Assembly (NCBI GenBank): GCA_903832165.1
Contig: CAILAQ010000609.1
Span: forward strand, 1-6,004
Length of the DNA stretch: 6,004 nucleotides
DNA from: an uncultured Bacteroidota bacterium
GTDB taxonomy: Bacteria > Bacteroidota > Bacteroidia > Bacteroidales > UBA12481
Direction of reading: 5' to 3'
Part shown: positions 1 to 6,004 of the stretch, piece after piece
Numbering within the stretch: position 1 is the stretch's first letter
Layout: every line of letters begins with the position of its first letter
Notes under the pieces: model-generated
The model's database searches: none
Seen by the model: only the letters and a program-made list of their open reading frames with translations
What the model was told of the DNA's origin: nothing
Position numbers and translations under genes: made by a program

Positions 1-1154
1 ATCCGCTGCCTGTAGTGTTAGACCGGGGTGAAGGTGTTTTTGTCTGGGACGTTGAAGGGAAAAAATATTTTGATTTTCTATCGGCATATTCTGCAGTAAA
101 TCAAGGGCATTGTCATCCGAAAATTATTGGAGCCCTGGTAAAGCAAGCTTCACGTTTAACCCTGACTTCCAGGGCTTTTTACAATTCCACCCTGGGTGAA
201 TATGAAGAATTTGTCACCAAATTCTTTGGATATGACAAGGTGCTGCCGATGAATTCCGGTGCTGAAGGCGATGAAACTGCTCTGAAGCTTTGCCGCAAAT
301 GGGCTTATACGAGGAAAGGCATTGCCGAGAACCAGGCAAAAATCATTGTTTGTGAAGGCAACTTCCATGGAAGAACCATATCAATCATATCCATGTCGAC
401 TGATCCTGATTCTTATGGCGGTTTCGGACCATTCACTCCTGGGTTTATCAAGATCCCGTATAATGATATTCCTGCTTTAAAATTAGCCTTACAGGACCCG
501 GATGTAGCCGGTTTTCTGGTAGAGCCCATTCAGGGTGAAGCTGGTGTTTTCGTTCCGGATGAGGGTTATCTGGCTACTGCGTATATTTTATGCAAAGAAA
601 AGAATGTGCTCTTTATTGCTGATGAAGTTCAAACCGGTATTGGCCGGACAGGAAAACTTCTAGCCTGTGATCATGAAAATGTTAAAGCTGACATCCTCAT
701 TCTTGGGAAAGCACTGTCAGGCGGAGTTTATCCGATCTCTGCGGTATTAGCTGACAATGACATCATGTTATGTATTAAACCAGGCGAGCACGGTTCAACA
801 TTTGGAGGAAACCCGATTGCAGCGAAAGTTGGCATCGCTGCTTTGGAAGTTATCCGTGATGAGAAATTGGCTGAAAATGCTGATCATCTCGGGGAAATTT
901 TCCGCACTGAACTATTAAATATAAAATCAGACCGGATTGAATTGGTTCGTGGCAAGGGATTACTAAATGCCGCAGTTATACGGCCAAAAGGGAACCAAAC
1001 CGCCTGGGATGTTTGTATCGCGCTGAAAGAAAACGGATTGCTTGCTAAGCCTACTCACGATCACATCATCCGGTTTGCCCCACCGTTAGTCATTAATGAA
1101 AAACAGATTCTGGAAGCAGCAGGCATTATTAAACAAACAATCGAAGGAATGTAA
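1..1154 (+). CDS. rocD: Ornithine aminotransferase (ornithine-oxo-acid transaminase), 5' partial
   Basis: PLP-dependent class III aminotransferase that moves the delta-amino group of ornithine to 2-oxoglutarate, giving glutamate-5-semialdehyde and glutamate; cytosolic, in arginine/ornithine catabolism and proline metabolism. The frame is open to the window edge (codons from base 3 read P-L-P-V before V-L-D-R-G-E-G), so the GTG at 15 is an internal valine and some 25-30 N-terminal residues are missing. Counting that valine as residue 1, visible hallmarks are SAYSAVNQGHCHP (23-35), DEVQTGIGRTG (203-213, Asp203 for the PLP ring nitrogen), the PLP lysine Lys232 in GKALSGG (bases 708-710) and STFGGNP (261-267). 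Compared from memory with human OAT, the alignment is nearly gapless with offset 60: Tyr85, Arg180, Glu235, Lys292 and Arg413 correspond to Tyr25, Arg120, Glu175, Lys232 and Arg353. Glu175 and the ornithine-binding Tyr favour OAT over acetylornithine or GABA transaminases. The 3' end is complete (TAA 1152-1154). Confidence 0.96.
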   Translation, partial: PLPVVLDRGEGVFVWDVEGKKYFDFLSAYSAVNQGHCHPKIIGALVKQASRLTLTSRAFYNSTLGEYEEFVTKFFGYDKVLPMNSGAEGDETALKLCRKWAYTRKGIAENQAKIIVCEGNFHGRTISIISMSTDPDSYGGFGPFTPGFIKIPYNDIPALKLALQDPDVAGFLVEPIQGEAGVFVPDEGYLATAYILCKEKNVLFIADEVQTGIGRTGKLLACDHENVKADILILGKALSGGVYPISAVLADNDIMLCIKPGEHGSTFGGNPIAAKVGIAALEVIRDEKLAENADHLGEIFRTELLNIKSDRIELVRGKGLLNAAVIRPKGNQTAWDVCIALKENGLLAKPTHDHIIRFAPPLVINEKQILEAAGIIKQTIEGM

Positions 1155-1161
1155 TTCCTTC
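1143..1161 (+). repeat. Perfect 8-bp inverted repeat across the rocD stop codon
   Basis: GAAGGAAT (1143-1150), a 3-base loop GTA, then ATTCCTTC (1154-1161), a perfect inverted repeat. It covers the last rocD codons and the TAA stop and ends 10 bases before the downstream ATG. There is no T-run after it, so it is not a canonical intrinsic terminator. In RNA it could form a short hairpin that partly attenuates transcription or marks a processing site. The stem is AT-rich and short, so chance is possible. Confidence 0.5.
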
Positions 1162-1171
1162 TGGTTCATGC

Positions 1172-1840
1172 ATGAAGATGAAACCGAGAATAATCCTGTC
1201 CGTTCTTCCTTTCATTCTGATTTCCTGTTTTCATGTCACCTCAGTTAAAGCTCAGGTCGAAGATTCGATAAAATGGCAAATTACGGAGCAACCGAAAGGA
1301 ATCTGGTTTAACAAACCAAATACTCCTTTAAAACGCTTTGCCTACAGCCAGGCGATTCTATGGCCTGCATCAGCCGCCGGACATTTAAGCCTTTACATCC
1401 GGGACGGTGAGCTTGGAAACCTTCGGAACATCTATACCCTGAAAATGTATAAGCGGACATTTACCTTGCCGCCGGTATGGGATAGCGACTCGTTCTCATG
1501 GAATTACTTTGTTCACCCGATTATGGGTTCTTTTTCTTATCTCGCTTACAGGAATAAGAAAGCTCACTGGGCAGAAGCCTTTGCCGGGGCCGCACTGAAT
1601 TCAGCGATCTATGAATATCTGATTGCCGGATCAACCCAGCAGCCGAGCATCAATGATATGGTTGTGACACCCATATTAGGCAGTCTGATGGGAGAAGGTA
1701 TTTATCAATTAAAAAAACAAATGCTCCGGAATCACCATCTGGGGTTTATCGAAAAAGTTGTCATGACCGTATCAGATCCTTTTGAAGTAATCTATTACGG
1801 CTTCAGATACAGCAAAATTTGTCAGGTTAATTACCGATAA
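1172..1840 (+). CDS. Exported DUF3943-like protein of unknown function
   Basis: A 222-residue protein with a clear N-terminal export signal: basic M-K-M-K-P-R, then a hydrophobic stretch (about 7-19). Two processing modes fit: a lipobox-like L-I-S-C (16-19), implying a lipoprotein anchored at Cys19, or signal peptidase I cleavage after V-K-A (25-27) before Gln28, a style common in Bacteroidota. The mature part has the pattern I recall from DUF3943 proteins: W-N-Y-F-V-H-P-I-M-G-S (110-120), then Y-x-x-Y-R, Y-E-Y-L (147-150), Q-P-S-I-N-D-M (157-163), G-S-L-M-G-E (170-175) and a D-P-F segment (202-204). It is shorter than many members of that family and I see no catalytic motif, so no activity is assigned. 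It starts 17 bases after rocD, without a recognisable Shine-Dalgarno, so co-transcription with rocD is possible but a functional link is not implied. ATG 1178 is an alternative start two codons in. The family call is from pattern memory. Confidence 0.82.
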   Translation: MKMKPRIILSVLPFILISCFHVTSVKAQVEDSIKWQITEQPKGIWFNKPNTPLKRFAYSQAILWPASAAGHLSLYIRDGELGNLRNIYTLKMYKRTFTLPPVWDSDSFSWNYFVHPIMGSFSYLAYRNKKAHWAEAFAGAALNSAIYEYLIAGSTQQPSINDMVVTPILGSLMGEGIYQLKKQMLRNHHLGFIEKVVMTVSDPFEVIYYGFRYSKICQVNYR

Positions 1841-1852
1841 CGGAAATTTGCA
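1841..1852. other. 12-base convergent junction without a clear terminator
   Basis: The + strand DUF3943-like gene stops at 1840 and the - strand GT2 gene stops at 1853. The 12 bases between them, with flanks, hold only a weak CCG-ATAA-CGG stem (1834-1843) and no T-run on either strand. Transcripts from each side therefore probably run into the opposing gene before ending, or terminate by Rho. Confidence 0.6.
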
Positions 1853-3043
1853 TTAAGCTCTCTTTGCACGTTCCCAGTTAACAGACTGCTTATTCCTGAT
1901 ATAACGGTAAAAACCCAGGTAAACAGAATAATTCATGATGAGGAAATAATAGGGAACAAACAGGAGTTTGACCCTAATCTGGCGATTCTCCAGAATCCAT
2001 CCAAGAATTGAACAGGAGTAAAACAGAACCTGCCCCGCCATAAGTGCACTATAGAAACCTGTTTCTCCGTTTTGCATCTCCGAAAGAAAAAGGAAAAAGT
2101 TCAGTATCAGCACAAATAGAAGTGACAAAGGGGCCAGTGACCATCTGAGAACGCGGTGAGAGATATATTGGAAGGATAATCTTCCATATTTAAATATGTT
2201 AAGTAGTTTTCTCAGTCGCACTATAGACTGGATACCACCCGCTGAGATCCTGATTTTTCGTTTCAGTTCCTCCTTAACACTGGCTGAAGCTGTTTCGCTT
2301 GCGTACGCCTCAGGATTATAATTTATAGTATATCCTTTCATCGCAATGCGAAGCGAAATAACAAAATCGTCTAAAATTGTATCAGGTTCAACATCCTGAT
2401 AAAGCTCACTTCTGACAGCAAACAGTTCCCCTGCTGCACCAACCACTGAATACCATTCGGCATCCCACTTTTTAAGGGTGGATTCGTATTTCCAGTAAAT
2501 CCCCTCGCCTGCCCCGGCAGCAGTTTCAGCGGCTTGTTGCTGAATTCGTTTTTCTCCGGAAACACAACCTACTTTAGGATTTCTGAACATATCGACAATG
2601 AGTTTGAGAGAATCTTTTCCCAGCACCGTATTTGCATCGGAAAAAACTATGATCGGCGTTTTCACCAATTTAACAGCACGATTCATGGCAGCTATCTTAC
2701 CACGGCGCTCAGGTTGATGCAAAACAGTAATATCCGGAAATTGAGCAAGAATTTCCGGAGTGCCGTCATCAGATCCGTCAGTAACCCAAACCATCTTTAC
2801 CTTATCTCCCGGATAATTAAGTGTCAGGCTGTTTTCGACTTTCCTCACAACATAATCCCTCTCATTGTAAGCTGCCACGAGGAGGGTTATTTCCGGCTGA
2901 TAATCCTGATTCTCGGAATAGGGTTTTCCATGGCCGAATAATCGTCGCAAGCTGATAATCAGGAACAGGAGCATCCCATAACCGATATATGCATAGAAAA
3001 CAATAAACACAAACGCCCAAAATATAATTGCCAATAATTCCAT
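1853..3043 (-). CDS. Membrane-anchored family 2 glycosyltransferase (cellulose synthase-like fold)
   Basis: A 396-residue GT2 enzyme that probably adds sugars from a nucleotide-sugar donor to a polysaccharide or lipid-linked glycan at the inner face of the cytoplasmic membrane. Layout: an N-terminal membrane segment (about 3-32), a GT-A domain (about 50-275), then about three C-terminal membrane segments (about 303-320, 333-353, 358-378). GT-A motifs are V-A-A-Y-N-E-R (56-62), T-D-G-S-D-D-G-T (88-95), S-D-A-N (135-138) at the DxD metal site, and L-D-D (224-226) as probable catalytic base region. Where processive enzymes (BcsA, NodC, hyaluronan synthase) carry QxxRW, this one has R-K-I-R-I-S-A-G-G-I-Q (262-272), so processivity is uncertain. 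The topology resembles IcaA/PgaC-type enzymes, but donor and product cannot be read from sequence. It is the last visible gene of the operon, 13 bases after the acyltransferase stop, with only a weak GGCGGG as ribosome site. The ATG at 3043 directly precedes the first membrane segment and fits. Confidence 0.92.
   Translation of the reverse strand: MELLAIIFWAFVFIVFYAYIGYGMLLFLIISLRRLFGHGKPYSENQDYQPEITLLVAAYNERDYVVRKVENSLTLNYPGDKVKMVWVTDGSDDGTPEILAQFPDITVLHQPERRGKIAAMNRAVKLVKTPIIVFSDANTVLGKDSLKLIVDMFRNPKVGCVSGEKRIQQQAAETAAGAGEGIYWKYESTLKKWDAEWYSVVGAAGELFAVRSELYQDVEPDTILDDFVISLRIAMKGYTINYNPEAYASETASASVKEELKRKIRISAGGIQSIVRLRKLLNIFKYGRLSFQYISHRVLRWSLAPLSLLFVLILNFFLFLSEMQNGETGFYSALMAGQVLFYSCSILGWILENRQIRVKLLFVPYYFLIMNYSVYLGFYRYIRNKQSVNWERAKRA
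2733..2759 (-). repeat. Perfect 10-bp inverted repeat inside the GT2 gene
   Basis: TCCGGAAATT (2733-2742) and AATTTCCGGA (2750-2759) are exact reverse complements separated by 7 bases. The repeat lies in codons for roughly residues 95-104 of the GT2 enzyme. In the mRNA it would form a 10-bp stem with a 7-base loop. No T-run follows, so it is not an intrinsic terminator, and it may simply result from codon choice. Confidence 0.5.
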
Positions 3044-3056
3044 AAATCCCGCCGTT

Positions 3057-3671
3057 TTATACTTTTTCCCAAAGACCAGATACGTTGTTATATTGTTTTA
3101 CAACCCTTGCCGGATTTCCAGCCACCACAGTATAGCGAGGAACATCCTTTGTGACCACACTTCCTCCGGCAATGACCGAATGTTTTCCTATCCTTACACC
3201 AGCTACAATTATTGAATTGGCTCCCACCCAAACTTCATCCTCCACAACAATTATTTTTTTTGTAACAGGCTGATTATGCGGAACAATCGAGATGTCCTCA
3301 TAGCCGTGATTGAGTCCGGATAATACGATATTCTGGGCAAGCATAACATCATTGCCGATAGTAACCGGACCAATGATCACATTGCTCATGCCGATGCGGG
3401 TGCGGTCGCCGATCAAAACATCACCAACTCCGTTATTGACGGTACAGAAGTCTTCAATAGTTGAATTATCGCCCAAACAAAAATTATTGAATGGCATTAC
3501 ATCCATTCTGGTATGCCGGCAAATCCGAGAGTTTTTTCCTTTTTTGTGCTTTAGCGGATTCATGAACAACTTGACCCAAAGTCGCGGTCTTGCCTGATTT
3601 TTTGGCATCATAGCCCATAAAGCAAATTCCTTAAGCCTGGGATTTGCTTTGATTGTATCTATTATACTCAT
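3057..3671 (-). CDS. Hexapeptide-repeat O-acyltransferase (left-handed beta-helix), likely acetyltransferase
   Basis: A 204-residue enzyme of the LbH family (WcaF/WbbJ/maltose acetyltransferase-like). These act as cytosolic trimers and usually transfer acetyl from acetyl-CoA to a sugar hydroxyl. Imperfect hexapeptide repeats run from about residue 65 to 175, for example I-G-D-R-T-R, I-G-P-V-T, I-G-N-D-V-M and V-G-A-N-S-I. The probable catalytic histidine is His122 in L-N-H-G-Y-E-D. The C-terminal signature V-V-T-K-D-V-P followed by V-V-A-G-N-P-A-R-V (172-190) is typical. A 40-residue N-terminal extension rich in basic and aromatic residues precedes the helix. Start choice: the frame extends to an ATG at 3725, but ATG 3671 has a strong AAGGAGG nine to ten bases upstream and avoids a 38-base overlap with the preceding gene, whose stop lies 16 bases away. 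It sits between two glycosyltransferases in one operon, which suggests it decorates the sugar they build. The acceptor is unknown. Confidence 0.93.
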   Translation of the reverse strand: MSIIDTIKANPRLKEFALWAMMPKNQARPRLWVKLFMNPLKHKKGKNSRICRHTRMDVMPFNNFCLGDNSTIEDFCTVNNGVGDVLIGDRTRIGMSNVIIGPVTIGNDVMLAQNIVLSGLNHGYEDISIVPHNQPVTKKIIVVEDEVWVGANSIIVAGVRIGKHSVIAGGSVVTKDVPRYTVVAGNPARVVKQYNNVSGLWEKV

Positions 3672-3680
3672 AAGGCATTT

Positions 3681-3688
3681 ACCTCCTT
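3681..3688 (-). promoter_or_regulatory. Strong Shine-Dalgarno that fixes the acyltransferase start
   Basis: Read on the - strand, AAGGAGGT begins at the last base of the preceding gene's TGA stop and lies 9 bases before ATG 3671. It is the only near-consensus ribosome site in the four-gene operon. It supports 3671 over the upstream ATG 3725 and suggests that translation is coupled to, or reinitiates after, the upstream stop. An out-of-frame ATG at 3678 lies between it and the start. Confidence 0.8.
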
Positions 3689-4881
3689 CATTTTTGAATA
3701 GTTTCCAGAGCTTTGAAAATTTCATTGACGTTATTTTCCCAGGTGTGGCTTCGTGCGAAATCCTTACGTTGTCGGATCAAACCGGGATTATCCTCCTTAA
3801 GAGCTTTATCAATCAGGGATATATAGTCCTCAGCCGTTGCTCCCAGGTATACATGGTCGGCAAAATATTCCATTGCAGCGGTAGAACTGGCAACAACAGG
3901 TTTTCCCATAGCAAGATATTCATCAATCTTCCGGGGATAGTTTCCCATAGTTAAATCATTGATAAGTTGCGGATTGATGCAAACATCAAAGCCCTGAATA
4001 TAAGCTGGAAGATCTTCCGGTTTTCTCGGACCGGCAAACACAACATTTGGCAACCCATGGAGATCACTACTTTTAAAAGCATCATCTTCAGGCCCAACCA
4101 ACACAAAAGTCCAATCTGCCCGGGCATTTACCAGTTCTTCAATCAACCCGATATTCAGCCGGAGTTTACTAAGGAATCCAACATACCCGACAATCGGCTT
4201 TTTCAAAATCCGAAGATCTTCAGGCAATATAAAATTATGAAGATCATTATTATAGGCATCGGTATCGCAACCTTGTCCAACCATGAAGGAGTTCTCATTG
4301 AACTTTTTCCCATACTCAGTAAACATCAATGAATTATTCACAATAACATCAGCCTTACTGATCAGCTCCGGCTCAAGCCTCCATCCATGTTTTCTCCAGA
4401 ACGGCACCTGCATCAGATTATCACGCATATAATAGATATATGCTTCAGGCTTAAGTAACTCCTTTTGGTAAAAACCCAAAAACATACTGCTATCATTAAA
4501 CAGGATATAATCTTTAAAGCCAAGCTCAAGAGCTGCCTTTTTGATTTCCCGGGCAAATCGCTTATTATTTAACTTGTTCAGGAAATCGAAAGCCTTGCCA
4601 TCCGGCAAGATATTGATTGATTCAATCAAAGTTCCGGGATTCAGGACCCATAAACCGGGAGAGATGGTTTCCAGTGCATTTTCTTTGCCCTCCAGCACCC
4701 GCTTCCGTATCCTGACCTTCACTGAATTTCTTTCTGACCATCTGGTTTTCCTGTCGAGCGGGGTATTAACGTATAAAACCCGGTTATTGCGGGACAAAAC
4801 TTCGGCGATATTCTTACAATTGCTTCCGATTTGAATATCCCAGGCCTGAATACCGATTATTATTATGTCGCGGGTTTTCAT
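3688..4881 (-). CDS. GT-B glycosyltransferase, TuaH/GT1-like, exopolysaccharide assembly
   Basis: A 397-residue cytosolic glycosyltransferase of GT-B fold. The N-terminal domain opens with a beta strand (D-I-I-I-I-G-I-Q-A-W-D, 5-15) and holds Y-Y-M-R-D-N-L (150-156), like the Y-D-x-x-D-N segment of TuaH-type enzymes. A-D-V-I-V-N-N-S (177-184) ends that domain. The C-terminal Rossmann domain starts at P-I-V-G-Y-V-G-F-L (229-237) and carries F-V-L-V-G-P (259-264), then N-Y-P-R-K-I-D-E-Y-L (314-323) and G-K-P-V-V-A-S (326-332), the nucleotide-sugar binding region with Lys318 and Glu321 in place of the GT4 E-x7-E. There is no signal peptide or membrane span. The frame is open back to 5022, but those 47 codons overlap the upstream gene and look non-protein-like. 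ATG 4881, four bases after the upstream stop, starts exactly at the expected first strand. The ribosome site is weak, which fits translational coupling. Donor and acceptor are unknown. Confidence 0.9.
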   Translation of the reverse strand: MKTRDIIIIGIQAWDIQIGSNCKNIAEVLSRNNRVLYVNTPLDRKTRWSERNSVKVRIRKRVLEGKENALETISPGLWVLNPGTLIESINILPDGKAFDFLNKLNNKRFAREIKKAALELGFKDYILFNDSSMFLGFYQKELLKPEAYIYYMRDNLMQVPFWRKHGWRLEPELISKADVIVNNSLMFTEYGKKFNENSFMVGQGCDTDAYNNDLHNFILPEDLRILKKPIVGYVGFLSKLRLNIGLIEELVNARADWTFVLVGPEDDAFKSSDLHGLPNVVFAGPRKPEDLPAYIQGFDVCINPQLINDLTMGNYPRKIDEYLAMGKPVVASSTAAMEYFADHVYLGATAEDYISLIDKALKEDNPGLIRQRKDFARSHTWENNVNEIFKALETIQK

Positions 4882-4885
4882 CGTC

Positions 4886-6004
4886 TCATTTTTTTTCGGC
4901 GTAAACTTCAGAATATATCGATAACACCTTTTCTGCCATTGCTTTCCAAGAAAACTTTGCCGCATTTTCCAGCCCTTTTCTGACCAGGTCTGAGCGAAGA
5001 TTCTCATCGGCCATAATATCAATCATGGCTTTGCAAATTTCTTCAGGTTTGAATGGATCAACAATTCTGGCTCCATTGCCAGCGACTTCCGGCATAGAGG
5101 AGGTGTTCGATGTGATCACAGGTATCCCGCACTGCTGAGCCTCAAGGATAGGAATCCCAAAACTTTCACGGTACGAAGGGTAAAGAAAAATGTCTGCCAG
5201 ATTATAGATTCCGGGAAGCTCCGTATTGTTTACATAACCCGTCAGATAAATATTGCTGATCAAATCAGGTTCATCAATCTCTGCAAGAATTCTTCCGAGA
5301 TCGTCCAAATCAAAGTCGAGCATGACCAGTGGAATTTTCTTACCGGATTGTTTCAAAAACATGGCAAAAGCCTTGAGGGTTCCGGGAGTATTTTTCTTCT
5401 GGACGGTATTGCCGAGAAAAAAGAAAAAGTGTTCCGGGAGTTTATATTTCTCGCGAATCGTTGCGAGGTAATTCTGATCATCGATCACCCTGAAATGCCC
5501 GCTTACCCCATTATAAACAGACCTGAGTTTGCCGGGAGCCAATTGAAAAAAATCCGCAATGCGATCTTTCTCAAATTCGCTGACAGTAATAACACATGCA
5601 CTTTTTTTAATGACCAACGGAACATTATGCCTTCTATAGATATTTCCAAAGCGCTGATACGAAGTTCCTTTTCCTTTAATCAATGACAAGAAACTTCCTT
5701 CCATATAGATGATATCGTGTAAGGTAAGGACCAATGGCAATCCCGGCATTTCAGGTGCAGTATTACTGGTACAATGAAGCAGATCACAATGCATCTTCCT
5801 GAGCGCCCGGGGCAAGGCAAATTGCTCCCAAACCGGATAGGGTCCGGCGTCGACATCGACAATCTTAAAATTGGCCGTTTCTTGGATGCAACGATCTTCA
5901 CCAGGTTTGACAAAGATGAAATAATCGTTGACTTTATCAATCTCCTGAAGGTTCCTGATTAATTCAAGAACAACGACATCCATGCCGTGTTTCTTTTTCC
6001 GGAA
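4886..6004 (-). CDS. GT4-family glycosyltransferase, 5' partial
   Basis: A retaining GT-B enzyme of family GT4 that transfers a sugar from a nucleotide donor in the cytosol, most likely onto the growing lipid-linked exopolysaccharide repeat. Numbering from ATG 5983: the N-terminal domain includes L-T-L-H-D (87-91) and the V-I-T-V-S-E-F (131-137) strand-helix preceding the linker V-Y-N-G-V (156-160). The C-terminal domain has F-F-L-G-N (188-192), I-Y-L-T-G-Y-V (245-251), A-D-I-F-L-Y-P-S (263-270) and the diagnostic E-x7-E motif E-S-F-G-I-P-I-L-E-A (Glu273 and Glu281), then G-I-P-V-I-T-S (286-292) and P-E-V-A-G (298-302). The frame stays open to the window edge (F-R-K-K-K-H-G before Met), and the first strand with its glycine-rich loop is missing, so ATG 5983 is probably internal and the true start lies to the right. 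The gene ends at TGA 4886-4888, preceded by a run of eight A. It is the first visible gene of the operon. Confidence 0.93.
   Translation of the reverse strand, partial: FRKKKHGMDVVVLELIRNLQEIDKVNDYFIFVKPGEDRCIQETANFKIVDVDAGPYPVWEQFALPRALRKMHCDLLHCTSNTAPEMPGLPLVLTLHDIIYMEGSFLSLIKGKGTSYQRFGNIYRRHNVPLVIKKSACVITVSEFEKDRIADFFQLAPGKLRSVYNGVSGHFRVIDDQNYLATIREKYKLPEHFFFFLGNTVQKKNTPGTLKAFAMFLKQSGKKIPLVMLDFDLDDLGRILAEIDEPDLISNIYLTGYVNNTELPGIYNLADIFLYPSYRESFGIPILEAQQCGIPVITSNTSSMPEVAGNGARIVDPFKPEEICKAMIDIMADENLRSDLVRKGLENAAKFSWKAMAEKVLSIYSEVYAEKK
4889..4896 (-). other. A8 run just before the GT4 stop codon, possible slippage site
   Basis: On the coding strand the GT4 gene ends G-A8-TGA. The next gene's ATG lies four bases after that stop, and its frame is open upstream through this point. 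Loss of one A would bypass the TGA and read straight into the next glycosyltransferase in frame. Polymerase or ribosome slippage at such runs is known elsewhere; here it is only a possibility. A second A8 run lies inside the acyltransferase gene (3254-3261). Confidence 0.35.

Noticed and set aside
15..17. GTG as the rocD start codon
   Set aside because: The frame is open upstream with P-L-P-V, matching the conserved sequence before this Val in ornithine aminotransferases. It is an internal valine of a gene cut by the window edge.
156..368. 70-codon open frame on the - strand within rocD
   Set aside because: Covered by strongly conserved ornithine aminotransferase sequence on the other strand.
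2534..2941. 135-codon open frame on the + strand, antisense to GT2
   Set aside because: Lies wholly within the well-supported GT2 gene, has no recognisable domain, and reads like a shadow of the real gene.
4007..4018. 12-bp palindrome GGAAGATCTTCC
   Set aside because: Inside the second glycosyltransferase coding region, short, no loop or associated signal; probably chance.
4613..4629. TTGATTGA-T-TCAATCAA inverted repeat
   Set aside because: One-base spacer cannot form an RNA hairpin loop well, it is AT-rich and within coding sequence; no operator context.
4882..5022. 47-codon N-terminal extension of the second glycosyltransferase
   Set aside because: It overlaps the GT4 coding region in another frame, and the protein family begins with the strand right after ATG 4881.
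5348..5686. 112-codon open frame on the + strand, antisense to GT4
   Set aside because: Shadow of the GT4 coding sequence, with no motif or ribosome site of its own.
5981..5983. ATG as the true start of the GT4 gene
   Set aside because: The frame continues to the window edge, and the N-terminal strand and glycine-rich loop of GT4 enzymes are missing if it starts here. Not fully excluded, since GGAAAAAG upstream could be a weak ribosome site.

Overview
The window looks like chromosomal DNA of a member of the Bacteroidota. GC content is moderate (low forties percent by eye). Shine-Dalgarno motifs are mostly weak. One gene encodes a protein resembling the DUF3943 family of that phylum, and the exopolysaccharide genes match Bacteroidota surface-polysaccharide loci as I recall them. 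No species can be named. There is no tRNA, rRNA, CRISPR array, insertion sequence or integration signature, and no gap between genes exceeds about 20 bases.

Left part (1-1840, + strand): the 3' 95% or so of an ornithine aminotransferase gene (rocD), cut by the left window edge, is followed 17 bases later by a gene for a small exported protein resembling DUF3943. A perfect 8-bp inverted repeat spans the rocD stop codon.

Right part (1853-6004, - strand): four tightly packed genes read right to left with gaps of 4, 16 and 13 bases, almost certainly one operon. In transcription order they are a GT4-type glycosyltransferase (its 5' end lies beyond the right edge), a second GT-B glycosyltransferase resembling the TuaH/GT1 group, a left-handed beta-helix (hexapeptide) acyltransferase, and a membrane-anchored GT2 glycosyltransferase. 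Two cytosolic sugar transferases, one acyl (probably acetyl) transferase and one membrane GT2 enzyme fit part of an exopolysaccharide or capsule assembly locus. No flippase, polymerase or chain-length regulator is visible here. The two blocks converge with only 12 bases between stop codons and no clear terminator.

Three gene starts matter. The rocD and GT4 genes are truncated by the window, and their first apparent start codons are internal. The acyltransferase and second glycosyltransferase begin later than their longest open frames suggest. I see no convincing novel defence or mobile system. The most testable oddities are an A8 run placed so that loss of one A would fuse two glycosyltransferases, two perfect inverted repeats, and the GT2 enzyme lacking a canonical QxxRW motif.
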